NCBI GenBank assembly: GCA_944342025.1
Contig: CALVMD010000007.1
Coordinates: forward strand, 16,142 to 80,141
DNA from: an uncultured Clostridia bacterium
GTDB taxonomy: Bacteria > Bacillota > Clostridia > Christensenellales > Borkfalkiaceae
Length of the DNA: 64,000 nt
Reading direction: 5' to 3'
The stretch's first letter is position 1. Every line of letters starts with the position of its first letter. Both the position numbers and the translations under genes were made by a program. Shown one piece after another: positions 25,215 to 35,900 of the stretch. Below the pieces are notes generated by a model that searched no databases, had not been told where the DNA came from, and saw only the letters and a list, made by a program, of their open reading frames with translations.

Positions 25215-26165
25215 CTAAACCAGCGCGGCAACGACGGCACCGTAGTCGCCTATCTTTTCTCCGAGCTTACTGGGCAAGACCCGCACGCGCGCGTAAGAAG
25301 CCGCCAGGCATTCCTTCTGCATTTCTCTCTGCATATTCGGTTCGATATACTGCCTGCACCGCGCATAAATACTGCCCGCAACGATGACTTCGGGATTCAG
25401 CAGGTCGACCAATACGGAAAGCCCCCTGCCGAAATATTTTCCCACCAATCCGAACACCGCCAGTGCGTCTGCATCGCCCTGCGCCGCGCGTTCGCCCAGA
25501 ACTTTTGCGCTCACGCTGCCGGCGCCCCTGTAATACGGGCATTTTTCTCCGCGCTGTATTTTTTCCGTAAAATACATGTCTGCCAGCTGTGCTATGCCGC
25601 CCCCGCTGCAAAAACCTTCAAACGAACCCGCTTTGCCGTAACCTACCGGGCCGAGCTTTTCCAACCGGATATGCCCCGCCTCGCCCGCCATGTCGTCCGC
25701 GCCCGAATACAGCGCGCCGTTGAGGATAAGCCCCGCGCCCAGCCCCGTGCCGAACGTGAGAAAGATCATGTTTCTCGTGCCCCTGCCCGCGCCGTATTTC
25801 CACTCCGCGACGGCGCACGCGTCCGCATCGTTTTTCAGGCGGACCGCCTTTTCTTCCAGCCCCAACCGTTCCGCGACATACGCGCAGGCTGGCACGTTAT
25901 CCCATCCGGGCAGATTCGGGGGGCTCAGAATCGCGCCGCGCGCCGAGGAGAGCGGCCCGCCGCAGGAAATGCCGACAGCCTCTGCCGTTACGCCGCGCCG
26001 CGCCGCAAAAACCTTTATCTTTTTGCAGAGCGCATCCAGCACAGACTCCCACGTTCCTTTCGTTTCGATCTGTTCGCGCTCCAAAAATTCAATTTTATCT
26101 TCCCGTGCGTCCGCCAACAGCGCCGCGCACTTTGTTCCGCCGATATCCAGACCCGCAACGATCAT
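25215..26165 (-). CDS. ROK-family sugar kinase
   Basis: 316 residues from the ATG at 26165, which overlaps the isomerase stop (ATGA). ROK signature: nucleotide loop GLDIGGTKCAALLAD at residues 4-18, catalytic-site region PNLPGWDNVP and ND.DACAVAEW, GTGLGAG, and GEAGHIRLEKLG. The usual CxCGxxGCxE zinc loop is replaced by GYGKAGSFEGFCSGGG, so structural zinc is probably absent. Likely phosphorylates a hexose (mannose, glucose or fructose) set free by the neighbouring alpha-mannosidase. Cytoplasmic. The regulator-type ROK helix-turn-helix is absent. Confidence 0.88.
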   Translation of the reverse strand: MIVAGLDIGGTKCAALLADAREDKIEFLEREQIETKGTWESVLDALCKKIKVFAARRGVTAEAVGISCGGPLSSARGAILSPPNLPGWDNVPACAYVAERLGLEEKAVRLKNDADACAVAEWKYGAGRGTRNMIFLTFGTGLGAGLILNGALYSGADDMAGEAGHIRLEKLGPVGYGKAGSFEGFCSGGGIAQLADMYFTEKIQRGEKCPYYRGAGSVSAKVLGERAAQGDADALAVFGLVGKYFGRGLSVLVDLLNPEVIVAGSIYARCRQYIEPNMQREMQKECLAASYARVRVLPSKLGEKIGDYGAVVAALV

Positions 26166-26779
26166 CGGCAATCCCCCCAGATCTTTTCTTCCGCCAGGGC
26201 GCAGATCTCGTGATATACCGGCAGATGCAGCTCCTGCACGAGATAAGTCTCCGTTTCGGGCACGTTGATGCGGATGTCGCAGTGCGGCAGCAGCATCCCG
26301 CCGCCCTGCCCCGTAAATCCGACCACCGTCATGCCGCACGCGCGCGCCGTGACCGCCGCATTGACGACCGCCTTGCTGTTGCCCGACGTACTGAACGCAA
26401 ACAGCACGTCGCCCGGCGCACCCATCGCGCAGACTTGCTGCGCGAACGCGTATTCGTACCCCACATCGTTGCACAGAGCCGTAAAAACGGCAGACTGCGA
26501 AAGCAGTGAAACGGAGCAGATTCCGCCCGCAAGTTTGTCCGCCATATCCGCCCTGCCCGCACGTTCCAGCGCTTCGCGCAGCGCCGGATCGATCGGGCGC
26601 CTGATCTTGAATTCCTTGATCAGCTCTCCGCTGATGTGCTCGCAGTCGGCGGCGCTGCCCCCGTTTCCGCAGAGCAATATTTTTTTGCCCGCTTTGTATG
26701 CCGCGACGACGGCTTCCGCCGCCCGCCCGATCTCATCGCGCAGAGACAAAAGCTCCGCATGCCTTTCATACAGTCCCAT
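26162..26779 (-). CDS. GmhA-like SIS-domain sugar-phosphate isomerase
   Basis: 205 residues of the SIS fold, closest to phosphoheptose isomerase GmhA. Shared features: LLCGNGGSAADCEHISGEL with His48 and Glu52, FSTSGNSKAVV (phosphate loop, residues 129-139), and VQELHLPVYH with Gln182 and His190, giving the GmhA zinc pattern. GmhA interconverts sedoheptulose 7-phosphate and a manno-configured heptose 7-phosphate. There are no lipopolysaccharide heptose genes here; the neighbours are a ROK kinase and alpha-mannosidase. It may therefore isomerise mannose 6-phosphate to fructose 6-phosphate. That role is inferred. Confidence 0.82.
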   Translation of the reverse strand: MGLYERHAELLSLRDEIGRAAEAVVAAYKAGKKILLCGNGGSAADCEHISGELIKEFKIRRPIDPALREALERAGRADMADKLAGGICSVSLLSQSAVFTALCNDVGYEYAFAQQVCAMGAPGDVLFAFSTSGNSKAVVNAAVTARACGMTVVGFTGQGGGMLLPHCDIRINVPETETYLVQELHLPVYHEICALAEEKIWGDCR

Positions 26780-26836
26780 ATGCCAAGACCCCCGTTTCTG
26801 TCTGCACCGTAAATTAAAAATGCTTTCTGTCTTTCA

Positions 26837-26870
26837 TCCGGCCGCAGAATTTTTCCGCTCTGCGGCCGGA
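26837..26870. repeat. intercistronic inverted repeat
   Basis: Twelve-base perfect arms TCCGGCCGCAGA (26837-26848) and complement (26859-26870) with a 10-base loop, between the alpha-mannosidase and isomerase genes. No T-run follows on the minus strand, so it is more likely an RNA-stability or processing element than a full terminator. Confidence 0.6.
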
Positions 26871-26901
26871 AAGTATACCCAAACCCAAAAAAACTTTTCT
26901 C

Positions 26902-29337
26902 TTACGGATTCTGTTTGATCCTCTCGATAAAATCCGTCTCTTTGACTCCGTCTTCGGTGAGCAAAAAGGTATGCACCGAATTGGGAGCGAAATGCGCGGT
27001 TATCTTCTGCCCGTCATAGACGATCGTCGCGTCCGTAGGCTTCTGAGCCGTTTCATAGGCGCGCAAGACCACGCCGCCGTCCTCTCCGCGCTTGCAGGCG
27101 GTCACCGAAATGTTTTCGCTGCGGCATTTGATGCGGCTCGCCGTGCGCGGCAGCGGGCCGTGATGGTATGTATCCAACAGATAGTCGGGTTCGCCCGAAC
27201 ACTCCGCGATCCGCGTCAGTTTTGCGCAATCGGCTTTTCCGCCGAACGGAACGACGGTAAACCTGAATTTATGCAGCCCCTCGTCCGTATAATCGTAATC
27301 ATCGTCGGTCAGCGTTCCGAAATGATTGGCGCAAACATTGTTTCTGACCGCCACGAACGAAAGTTTGCTCCCGTCCGCACTGAAAGAGCACTTGTTTTCG
27401 CACACGAATGCCGCGGCGCCGTTGTCGCCCTCTATCGCGGCAAACCTCAGCGCGGGCTGTTCGCACCCGCTTGCGGGCTTGCGGATAAACCCGAACGGCG
27501 TTTCAAATGCCGCCGACGTATTCTTCAACGACGTATAAAGGGGCATTTTAAGATAGCTCTGCGGCTCACTGTACAAAATTTTCGCCTGTACGTCGAGATA
27601 ATCGTCTTTTTTATACAGCGAATACTCGATAACCGCTTTCACTTCCTTCAATCTGAATTTGACGCGCAGCCTGCCCAGCAGCGGCCCGTTTTCCACGACC
27701 CTGACGCCCTCGCATACGGCGCGCTCGCAATCCGCCGGAGGATATCTCCTGACATTCTGGTGCGACCATGTGTCGGACGTATCCTTATACAGCTCGGGAA
27801 CGAGCGAGGGGGACGCGATCAGCTCTCTGCCCGACCGCTTGTCGGTCAGGCTGACGAGCGCGCCCGTCTCTTCCGAAAATTCGGCGCGGATATAGTCGTT
27901 TTCCAGCGCCGTCCCCGACGCGATGCAGGGAGAATCGGCGGGCTTTTCCGTCTCTTTGCGGAAATAGACCCAATACGTTGTGTACCCGTACGCGGGGATC
28001 TTCACCTCGAACAGAGTCCCGCGGGAAACCGCGCCGTCCAGATACCGTCCTTTGACAAACTGTGTAGGAATTATCCTTCCTTGGTCGTCGGCAACGGTAT
28101 GATACTCGCGGTTCAGTGTCAGCATCCTCGTAACGGGGTAGGAGAGATGATTGTACAGCACGAGCGGGATGCCGAGATCGTTTTCCTCCCATATCTGCCA
28201 ATCCTCTTTTCCGTTCAGCGTTACGCCGTCTACCATCGTATCGATTTTTTTCGCGATGTCGACGAACGCTTTTTCCTTGATCTTGTTCGCGACGGAGATC
28301 GCCTCGTAGTAATTTGCCACGGCGTTTTCGATCCCCTCGCGGACGGTACAGCCGCAAATGATGTCGTGAAACGTATTGAACATCACGTTCTCGTATGCCG
28401 CGCGTATTTTATCGTTTTCGTAGGGCGTTCCCAGCTTGTCGGCCGAAAACAGCATCCACTTTTCCGCCTTTTCAAGCTCGGTTTCTGCCTGCCTCTCTAA
28501 AACCTTCAATACGTCCGTGACCGAATACGCGCCGATGGCATGGTGCTGCAGATCCCCCGTATATACGGGAAAATCCTTCTTCGATGCGCGCAGGTCGTCG
28601 AAATATTCGTCTACCGACGCAAAACGGATCGGGCTTCCCTCGTCGATCATTTTGCCGAGCTGGATCACCTGCCTGCGCGTAGGGCCGCCGCCGTGGTTTC
28701 CCACGCCGTAAAAGCACATCATGTCGTACCCGTTCTCTTCGGACAGCTTTGTCATCTTTTCGATATCGATGCGGAGCCCGTCCTGCGCAAACGGGAAAAA
28801 GTTATTATAATTCTGACCCGTGATCCGATACGTCAACACGCTCGACCCGTCTGCGGAATTCCAATAAAAGACGGGCGGGAGCGGTTTTTCCTCTGCAGAC
28901 GGGCGCATGAAAAGAAAGTTTTCCATGCCCGATTCGCGCAGCAGCTTGGGCAGCGCTCCGTTATGCCCGAAGGTATCTACCGTATAACCCGTTTTGCAGG
29001 TTATGCCGAATTCTTCCTCGTAAAATCGCTGCGAATACAGCGCGTGGCGCGCGTACAGCTCTCCGTTCATGATGTTATCGTCGGGCTGTATCCAATATCC
29101 GCCGACAATATTCCATTTTCCCGCTTTTACAGCGGCGCGCACCCTTTCGAACATTTGGGGATCGTGCTGCTTCACATAAGCGTAATACGCCGCCGAAGAG
29201 CAGGTGAATACGAAACGATCCTCCTCTTCTATCCTGCGAAGCGCCGATTCAAACGTCGAAACGACTTCTCCGAACCCTTCGAGCTTGGTCCAAAGCCAGA
29301 CGGGATCGAGATGCGCGTTTCCGATCATATATATCAT
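26902..29337 (-). CDS. GH38 alpha-mannosidase
   Basis: 811 residues, no signal peptide. GH38 features: NAHLDPVWLW with zinc ligands His9 and Asp11, and the nucleophile Asp121 in GYTVDTFGHNGALP. WIQPDDNIMNGE and FNTFHDIICGCT (another zinc-site His) are also present, followed by the middle helical bundle and large C-terminal beta-sandwiches. Removes terminal alpha-linked mannose from imported oligosaccharides such as N-glycan fragments. Sits between a URO-D-like gene and the isomerase/kinase pair that would use the mannose. Length is normal for bacterial GH38. Confidence 0.92.
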   Translation of the reverse strand: MIYMIGNAHLDPVWLWTKLEGFGEVVSTFESALRRIEEEDRFVFTCSSAAYYAYVKQHDPQMFERVRAAVKAGKWNIVGGYWIQPDDNIMNGELYARHALYSQRFYEEEFGITCKTGYTVDTFGHNGALPKLLRESGMENFLFMRPSAEEKPLPPVFYWNSADGSSVLTYRITGQNYNNFFPFAQDGLRIDIEKMTKLSEENGYDMMCFYGVGNHGGGPTRRQVIQLGKMIDEGSPIRFASVDEYFDDLRASKKDFPVYTGDLQHHAIGAYSVTDVLKVLERQAETELEKAEKWMLFSADKLGTPYENDKIRAAYENVMFNTFHDIICGCTVREGIENAVANYYEAISVANKIKEKAFVDIAKKIDTMVDGVTLNGKEDWQIWEENDLGIPLVLYNHLSYPVTRMLTLNREYHTVADDQGRIIPTQFVKGRYLDGAVSRGTLFEVKIPAYGYTTYWVYFRKETEKPADSPCIASGTALENDYIRAEFSEETGALVSLTDKRSGRELIASPSLVPELYKDTSDTWSHQNVRRYPPADCERAVCEGVRVVENGPLLGRLRVKFRLKEVKAVIEYSLYKKDDYLDVQAKILYSEPQSYLKMPLYTSLKNTSAAFETPFGFIRKPASGCEQPALRFAAIEGDNGAAAFVCENKCSFSADGSKLSFVAVRNNVCANHFGTLTDDDYDYTDEGLHKFRFTVVPFGGKADCAKLTRIAECSGEPDYLLDTYHHGPLPRTASRIKCRSENISVTACKRGEDGGVVLRAYETAQKPTDATIVYDGQKITAHFAPNSVHTFLLTEDGVKETDFIERIKQNP

Positions 29338-29352
29338 ACAGTCCTCCCACTG

Positions 29353-30372
29353 TCAACGCCGGGTCAGTTTCATCCATTCGTCAAACGCCGCGCGCACGTT
29401 TTCGGGCTTTGCTCCCGGGCCGAATTCGAGCTGCGCGATGCAGTGCCCGCCGTCCCACAGCTTTTCATAGACTCCGCGCACCGCCTTCCTGATCTCTTCC
29501 GTCGAGGCATAGGGCAGCAAATTCTGCCTGTCTATCTCGCCCCAGAAGGTTATTTTTCCGCGGAACTGCTCCAGCTGATCCAATCCCATGCAGAAGATCT
29601 GGCTGTTTACGGCGTCCAATCCCAGATCGATCAGATCGGGCAGGATGTCCACGATGTAACCGTCGCTGTGCATGAAAATCCTTTTTCCGTGCTTATGCGC
29701 GATGTCGATGAAATCTTTATACATCGGTTTGAACAGCTCGCGCCACGTTTTCGGATTGATCAAAAGCGACCGCTGACTTCCCCAGTCGTCCATGAATTGC
29801 AGTGCGTCTACGTCCGTCTGAGCCCATTTCGTCAGCAGACGGCAGTAAAAATCGTGCAGTTTTTCCATGAACTCCATCATTTTGGCAGGCCGCATCATCA
29901 GGTCGATGTAAAAATTTTCCGTCCCGCGAATGAATTGCAGCCTTTCAAACGGCCTGGGGCAATGCCCCGCGATCACGAATTTATCCGAGATGCTCTTGAT
30001 CCCTTCGTTGACCTCTTCGACGTTGAAAGTCAGCCATTCCTCGGGGATGTGCACATTCTCTACATCCTCCCAATCTTCGTCTTCCACCAGCGGACGCTTC
30101 ACTTCGCCTACGATCCCTCTCTGCACATTCTCGTAACGGCAGCCGTAATCGTCGATATACTCTCCCGGCGTCCACGCGTCTCCCTTGCACAGCGGCGACT
30201 GCTTTTCCGTCCTGCACCCGGCATATGCTATATCGTCCGGAAAATCCTTTCCGATTTCCGCCACTTCTTTGGCGTAATGATCCGTCGCCCATACCAACAG
30301 CCACATATGGTACGGCACGCGATCCACCCCTTTTCCGTCCAATGCGGCATATACTCGCTCTTTCGATGTCAT
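29353..30372 (-). CDS. URO-D-superfamily protein (HxD type) in mannoside operon
   Basis: 339 residues of the uroporphyrinogen decarboxylase superfamily, opening MTSKERVYAALDGKGVDRVPYHMW. At the place of the zinc H-x-C of MtaA-type methyltransferases it has His235-Ser-Asp237 in RIFMHSDGYIVDILPDLIDLG. FMDDWGSQ (near residue 195) and ITFWGEIDRQNLLPYAS are further family landmarks. It lies 15 bases upstream of the alpha-mannosidase gene and has no haem-pathway neighbours, so a catabolic role tied to the glycan is likely. Reaction unknown. A second, different member lies at 15073-16329. Confidence 0.85.
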   Translation of the reverse strand: MTSKERVYAALDGKGVDRVPYHMWLLVWATDHYAKEVAEIGKDFPDDIAYAGCRTEKQSPLCKGDAWTPGEYIDDYGCRYENVQRGIVGEVKRPLVEDEDWEDVENVHIPEEWLTFNVEEVNEGIKSISDKFVIAGHCPRPFERLQFIRGTENFYIDLMMRPAKMMEFMEKLHDFYCRLLTKWAQTDVDALQFMDDWGSQRSLLINPKTWRELFKPMYKDFIDIAHKHGKRIFMHSDGYIVDILPDLIDLGLDAVNSQIFCMGLDQLEQFRGKITFWGEIDRQNLLPYASTEEIRKAVRGVYEKLWDGGHCIAQLEFGPGAKPENVRAAFDEWMKLTRR

Positions 30373-30409
30373 TTCTGTCTTCTCCTGCCCGATGTTTCTT
30401 TTTTAATTT

Positions 30410-30434
30410 GGCGGACGCCTGTACGGCGCCCGCC
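30410..30434. repeat. intercistronic inverted repeat
   Basis: Ten-base arms GGCGGACGCC (30410-30419) and GGCGCCCGCC (30425-30434) around five bases; one position pairs as G-U in the minus-strand RNA. No T-run follows in the minus direction. Probably tunes expression between the surface lipoprotein and the cytoplasmic genes. Confidence 0.5.
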
Positions 30435-30448
30435 GCCCTTTGTTCTGT

Positions 30449-32944
30449 TTATTCCGCCGTATCCGTAAAGGAAACGCCGTAGACCATGATCGACCATGCG
30501 TCGCCGCTGCCGTGCGCCACTTGCAAAATCATCACGACGTCTTTATTCTGCAATGCCTCGGGCACGGTATAGAAAACGCCGGAATGCGAAGGAAACGCTG
30601 CAACGCTCGTCTTAAATCCGTTATTCTGATCGCCGTCGAGCACCGTGAACGTATCCGCAGCCCTGTCGTATACCACCACGCGGATGCTTGCGCTCGTCTT
30701 GCCGTCTTCCGCAAAGACGTATGCCGACAGATCGAGCCTCACATAATCCGCGGTGATCTGCGTGCCGATATACGCGGCGGACTGCCAGTCGCTCTCCATA
30801 TCCTTATCCGCCTTCATTTCCAAGGCGCCCGCATTGGCTGCCGCAGCCCAGTTGCTGCCCGCAGAGCGGTTCAGATAGCTCCACTGGTTAAAGATGTTTT
30901 TATTATCGAAATTGGAATTGAAAGTGTTTTCGCCGATTTCGACAATGGGGACGGACTGCAGAATATCTTTGCTGAAATCCATGCCCGCGCCTTCAGAAAT
31001 CTTATCCGCATTGAAGAATTCAAACCCTGTGACCGTAATGCTGCCGTAAGTATCCGCTTCCAGGATATCCTCGTGCGACATGACGAACATCAAGCCGACT
31101 TCGCCCGTAAAGGTGGTGGGGAACTTATCGCAGTGCAGCGAAACCTCTGCGCTACCGCTGATGCGGCGCATGGGAACGAGCTCTGTCGTGATATACGACT
31201 TGAAGTCGAACGCGATGACGCCGAAACTTGCCGTTTTACCCGCTTCGTCCTTCAGGCTGACTTTGAAGTTCGCGCAGTCTTCGGGCACGGTTACCTTTGC
31301 CGCCGCGATCGCGTGATATGCCTGCCCTTCCACATATGTGGCCGCGGAAAGCACGATGCCTTCGCCGGAGTTCAGCTGCGCGTTGCGCTTCGCTTTGAAC
31401 GAGGAAGGAGAAGCAGTCAGATCCACTTCTTTATCCGTCAGCGCGTCCATTGTAGAAATGTCGCTCATATCCACGCCGTCGATATAATTGGCCTCGACGT
31501 AATCCTGCGTGGAAAATTCGACAGAACCGATCCGGATCTCGCTGCCCGCCGTGGCGGAAAGCTTTTTGCTTTCGATGATGACGATGGGCTGCGTGCCCGC
31601 AAAGCCGTCGGGCAGCTTAAAGCTGTAAACCCTCTGGTTTGAAAAGTCCTGCGTCACGCGCATCCATCCGTCGCCTGCCGCGCAGTACTGAGGGTCGAGC
31701 GTATCGTCAGACTGCGTGAGGACGGTATATCCGTTCTCGTTGTACAGGCTCACGCGCATCGCGACCTCGCCGCCGACATAACCGGCTTCCACTTTGATCT
31801 GCTTCACATCATCTCTGATATCCGCTTTCGCCCAGGCGCCGACGCCGCTGAACCCTGCATTCGTGAAGGTTTCTCCCTCTTCGGGATGTCCGTTATACCG
31901 CAAATTCAGGCCGAAAGAGTCCGTCGAAGCGCACCAACCGGGAGCAACGTCGTAGCGGGAAATCCCGCGCCATCCCTGATAGCCGGCGCTCCTGAACTGG
32001 AATTTTTCGCGCACGTTGAGCGCAGTGGCATATTCGAAGGCATTCGCAAACAATGTGTCTCTGTCTTTCGGATCGTCTTCCTGCACGATGTCGATCGCCT
32101 TTACGGTATAGTTGCACTCCTCTGAAGCCTCTACCGCGTTGAAGACGACCACGGTCAGCTCCTGGCCGAGCAGGCTGTCGGGCACCAGAAGTTCGAATTT
32201 TTCGCCCTTGGGCACAATGCCCGCCTCGGTAAGGTCATATGCCTCTCCGTTCGCGTCGTACAGGAACACCTGCAACAGCGCTTCGTCCTTGTTTTCGCCG
32301 CCGTCTATACGGATATAATAGCTGCTGTTCTTCTGCAGATTCGGGAACGCGTTTTCATCTTCGCCCGTCAAAACGGGATAGCGCGTGGCGTATGCGGGGA
32401 AGGTCATCTTCGCATAGATATAGCTGTCGCTCGGCAAGACCATACCCTTTTCGTCCGCGTCGTACGCGGCTCTTTCCGCCGCATAGATGCCGGCACCTTC
32501 GGAAAAGTCCTGCTTTTGCATCGCCACCGCTTCAAGATCGGCAAATTTGTCCGCATTGATGCCCGTCGGACGGGTGATGCGTATGGTGCGATTGACCGCA
32601 TATTCTTCCGTATCCGATTTCTTCGCCCATGCGCCGTTTTCATCCTTGGCACCGATGACCACGGTATATTCGCCGGCTTCCGACGGCTTCAGCGCGCTGC
32701 GGTCTTTGACCGCAGCGGTATAGGTTTTGCCGTCGTCAGAACTGACTTTGACTTGCTGTAACAACATATCGTCCGTGATGTCGCTGCCCGTTTCAAAAGA
32801 GAGCGCCGTCGAGTAGCCAGTAAAGGTAAGAACGGGATACGTCGTTTCCGGCTCTTTGTCCGTGTTGCAAGCAACAAAGGACAACGCCATCAGCGCGGCG
32901 CAGATCAGACAGATCACGCGCGCAAAGATTCGCCTGTGTTTCAT
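30449..32944 (-). CDS. large modular lipoprotein, unknown, carbohydrate-binding-like
   Basis: 831 residues. Start ATG at 32944 is preceded by GAGGAGG. Lipobox LSFVAC (Cys26). Residues about 40-125 resemble a bacterial Ig-like domain (LTFTGYSTALSFETGSDITD, SEAGEYTVVIGAKDENG). The rest is a series of beta-sandwich-like modules with recurring phrases such as DYVRLDLSAYVFAEDG, ASIRVVVYDRAAD and VVMILQVAHGSGDAWSIMV, typical of carbohydrate-binding modules. No catalytic motif seen. Anchored at the cell surface; likely binds glycan for the two large lipoproteins encoded just upstream. Confidence 0.75.
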   Translation of the reverse strand: MKHRRIFARVICLICAALMALSFVACNTDKEPETTYPVLTFTGYSTALSFETGSDITDDMLLQQVKVSSDDGKTYTAAVKDRSALKPSEAGEYTVVIGAKDENGAWAKKSDTEEYAVNRTIRITRPTGINADKFADLEAVAMQKQDFSEGAGIYAAERAAYDADEKGMVLPSDSYIYAKMTFPAYATRYPVLTGEDENAFPNLQKNSSYYIRIDGGENKDEALLQVFLYDANGEAYDLTEAGIVPKGEKFELLVPDSLLGQELTVVVFNAVEASEECNYTVKAIDIVQEDDPKDRDTLFANAFEYATALNVREKFQFRSAGYQGWRGISRYDVAPGWCASTDSFGLNLRYNGHPEEGETFTNAGFSGVGAWAKADIRDDVKQIKVEAGYVGGEVAMRVSLYNENGYTVLTQSDDTLDPQYCAAGDGWMRVTQDFSNQRVYSFKLPDGFAGTQPIVIIESKKLSATAGSEIRIGSVEFSTQDYVEANYIDGVDMSDISTMDALTDKEVDLTASPSSFKAKRNAQLNSGEGIVLSAATYVEGQAYHAIAAAKVTVPEDCANFKVSLKDEAGKTASFGVIAFDFKSYITTELVPMRRISGSAEVSLHCDKFPTTFTGEVGLMFVMSHEDILEADTYGSITVTGFEFFNADKISEGAGMDFSKDILQSVPIVEIGENTFNSNFDNKNIFNQWSYLNRSAGSNWAAAANAGALEMKADKDMESDWQSAAYIGTQITADYVRLDLSAYVFAEDGKTSASIRVVVYDRAADTFTVLDGDQNNGFKTSVAAFPSHSGVFYTVPEALQNKDVVMILQVAHGSGDAWSIMVYGVSFTDTAE

Positions 32945-32968
32945 GATTTTCCTCCTCACTATTTTTTA

Positions 32969-35900
32969 TCAGCTGATGCTGATGTTCCAAACGTAGATGC
33001 CCGCCGTCTGTGCGTTGCCGTCTACGTCCATGTCGAGAATAAGCGTTCCCGCCTTTCCTGCCACGGAAGCAAGATCGATCTCTGCCGTCTGCTCTCCGTT
33101 GGAACTGACCCTCTTCCAGGAGGAAACGACCGTCACGTCGCCGTTTTCGTCCAGGAACAGGACTCTGAATTTGGGAATGGTCGTCGAACCGCCCAAAGCC
33201 GTCTCCGTGGTGCGCTCATAGGTAAACGTAAGCGTACTTGCCGACGCAAGATCCACATTGGCGAACATACGGGCGTTGAACTCGTCCTTCACCTTTGACC
33301 AGCCGCCGACCTTTTTGCTGACGAGCGCCGTTTCATCGTAGCGCATATAATCGTAACCGGACAACAAGATCTTTCCGTCCGTCACATACGCCTCGTCGCC
33401 CATGCCCCTGCCCGTCTGCAACGACCAGTTGCCGATATCGGAAAGCTCGCTCAGGGTGCGCTCGGGCGCCGCATGGAACCTGTCGGTATCCATAAAGATG
33501 CCGTTCTCCACGTCGCGCAGATACGTAGAATAATTTGCCTGCGTGATATACACGTCCGTCGCCTCGCCGTTGGAGCTCACCTCGACGAACGGATAGAAAT
33601 ATGTTCTCGCAAGGCCGCGCACGCTGTAAGTATCCAGCTCGAAGTCGAGATAAGTAGGCTGATCTCCGATCACCTGATACTGCGTCGAACGGACCGCTTT
33701 GTACTCCGTACCGTTGCCGAGGCGCATGATCCCGCCGATCCTGACCAATGCGGTCGTGCCGGGCGCTGCCTGCACGGTGACGCCGTACTTATAATGGGTA
33801 TATGTCTTTTCTTCGGGCAGCGCCAGACGGGTATACCATACGGCGTCTGCCTCCAACGCATCTGCGCGCTTGGTTGCCGTCGTCGTTACTTTCAGCGCCT
33901 GCATTGCCGAATCGTAAGAGGCGGTGCCGCCCGCGGTGTAATTCACCCATTCCTGCGCACCGGACGCGAAATCGAACCGGGCTTCGGGATATGTGGAATC
34001 GGACATGGAATTTCCTTCCGCCTCGCGGATCTTTTCGACATCCAGCTTGTCTTCGCCGATGGAAATATTATCCAGATAGAGGATCTCGCCGTCGCCCTCG
34101 CCTGCCGTGGCGTTATGCTCGATGACGAAGATGACTTCCTGCCCTCTCAGATGCGACACGTCGTACACCGTTTCTTTCCACATGATGTCGCCGTTTACCG
34201 TCCAGGAGTTCTGCGAATCCGATTCGGGATATTCCAATCCGGTCTTCAGCTCTTCGATGACGGGCGTTCCGCTCTCGTCCAGCCGTATGACCCTCGTCCG
34301 GATATCGCAGTCGAAGCCGAATCCGTCTCCCCGCGAGAAGAACCGGAAGATCGCTTTATCGGAATCGGGCACTTTTAACTTACTGTAAATAGCCGCGCCG
34401 GGCGTGTTGTCCGTCAGGCCGTAGTCGCCGCTGTCAATGCGCAGGCTGTCTCCGTTCGGGTCGTTGTCCGCCGAGGTGCGGGTCGAAAACATTTCATACT
34501 GCCACACTTCGCTCGAGAATTGGACATTATCGTATACCTTCGGCCCGATGTAGCATTCCCAGCCCTCATAATCGCCCGTATTGTTGAATTCAAAATTCGT
34601 GCCGGTGTTCAGGGGAAGCTCTGCCCACATGCTTACGGGGTCGAGATATTCGTCGATGCCTTCGGGATAATCTTCATCCGCATAAACGGTGCGCTCCGCC
34701 ACGTCGTTATCCTCGTGCGGCACGTTTTTGTCGACCATCTTGATCAGCTCTCCGGGAGAGACGATCTCGATATGGTCGTCGAGCTTTTCCACCATCTTCG
34801 CGACGTCCGCCATCGGCGTCGTCCAGCAATGCACCTTGACGAGGGTATAGCCGTTGACAGAGTCGATATCGGCGGGCAGGCTGTTCAAACGGTAAGCCAC
34901 TCTTCCCGGCGTATCCGACCAGAAGGACTCTGCGACTCCGAGGAAGGGCTTGCCGTCTACCCACTGCGCGTCGCCGCCCGAAACATAATAATCATAGTTC
35001 GCAAGCACGAAACCGCCCTTGATGTTGGGCTGCGAAGCGTATGCCTGCAGAACGTCCTCATCAAATACGTTATCGTCCAAAATTTCCGTATATTCAATGC
35101 CCGTTCTTGCCATGAACGCGTTCGTCTGCTCTGCAAGTTTGGTCAAAGACGCTTTATTGTCCTCGCCGTAGAGCGAAGGATACATGATTTCCGCGCCCGA
35201 AGTGCCCGCATAGAAGTAGTCGTACGGCGAAGACTTCATATATTCATAGCGCATGATCGCGGGCGTAAGATCCGCCATCGTCATCGAAGTCGTCCAGCCC
35301 ATCTTGAAGGGAGATTCCTTGCGGACTTCTTTGTCCACCGTCCAGCCGTAATAGCCGTCGTTGAAAGAAAAGTCGTTGGCGTGCCAGCTGATATTGTCGC
35401 CGTCCGTGAACAGGAAAGCGACATAGTGTTTGTCGGGATCCGCTTTGATGTCCTCTTCGCTGTTGCGCTGTTCGAAGGTGCTGTGCCCCATCGAGCTGAA
35501 CACCGTCATGTTCAGGCTGTAAACGGTACACAGGAATCCGAAACCGTACATCGCATCCTGACGGATCTGCTGCACCTCGTTCGCCGAACTCCAGCCCATC
35601 ATGATGGCGCCGTTCCCCGCGGGGAATTTTTGGCTCAGCTTATCCTGGCAGAAATCATTGTCGGAATAGCATTCGTCCAGGAAAAACATGCCCAGCGCGA
35701 TGCCCAGGTCGCGGTTTTCCGCGTAAGCGTTCGGCGTAAGGCTGAGATATTCGGTCGAAATTTCATCCTTGAATTCGTCGAAGGCCTGTTCTTCCGTCCA
35801 GTCGCTCACATCGAGCGCCTCTTCATATCCGAGCGCGTCGAACATCTCTTTGTCCGTCACGTTGATGGGAAGATAGCCCGTAACGCCCGCTGCCGTGCAG

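Noticed and set aside
28540-30468. A 642-codon plus-strand open frame.
   Set aside because: Antisense of the GH38 and URO-D genes; no motif or start signal.
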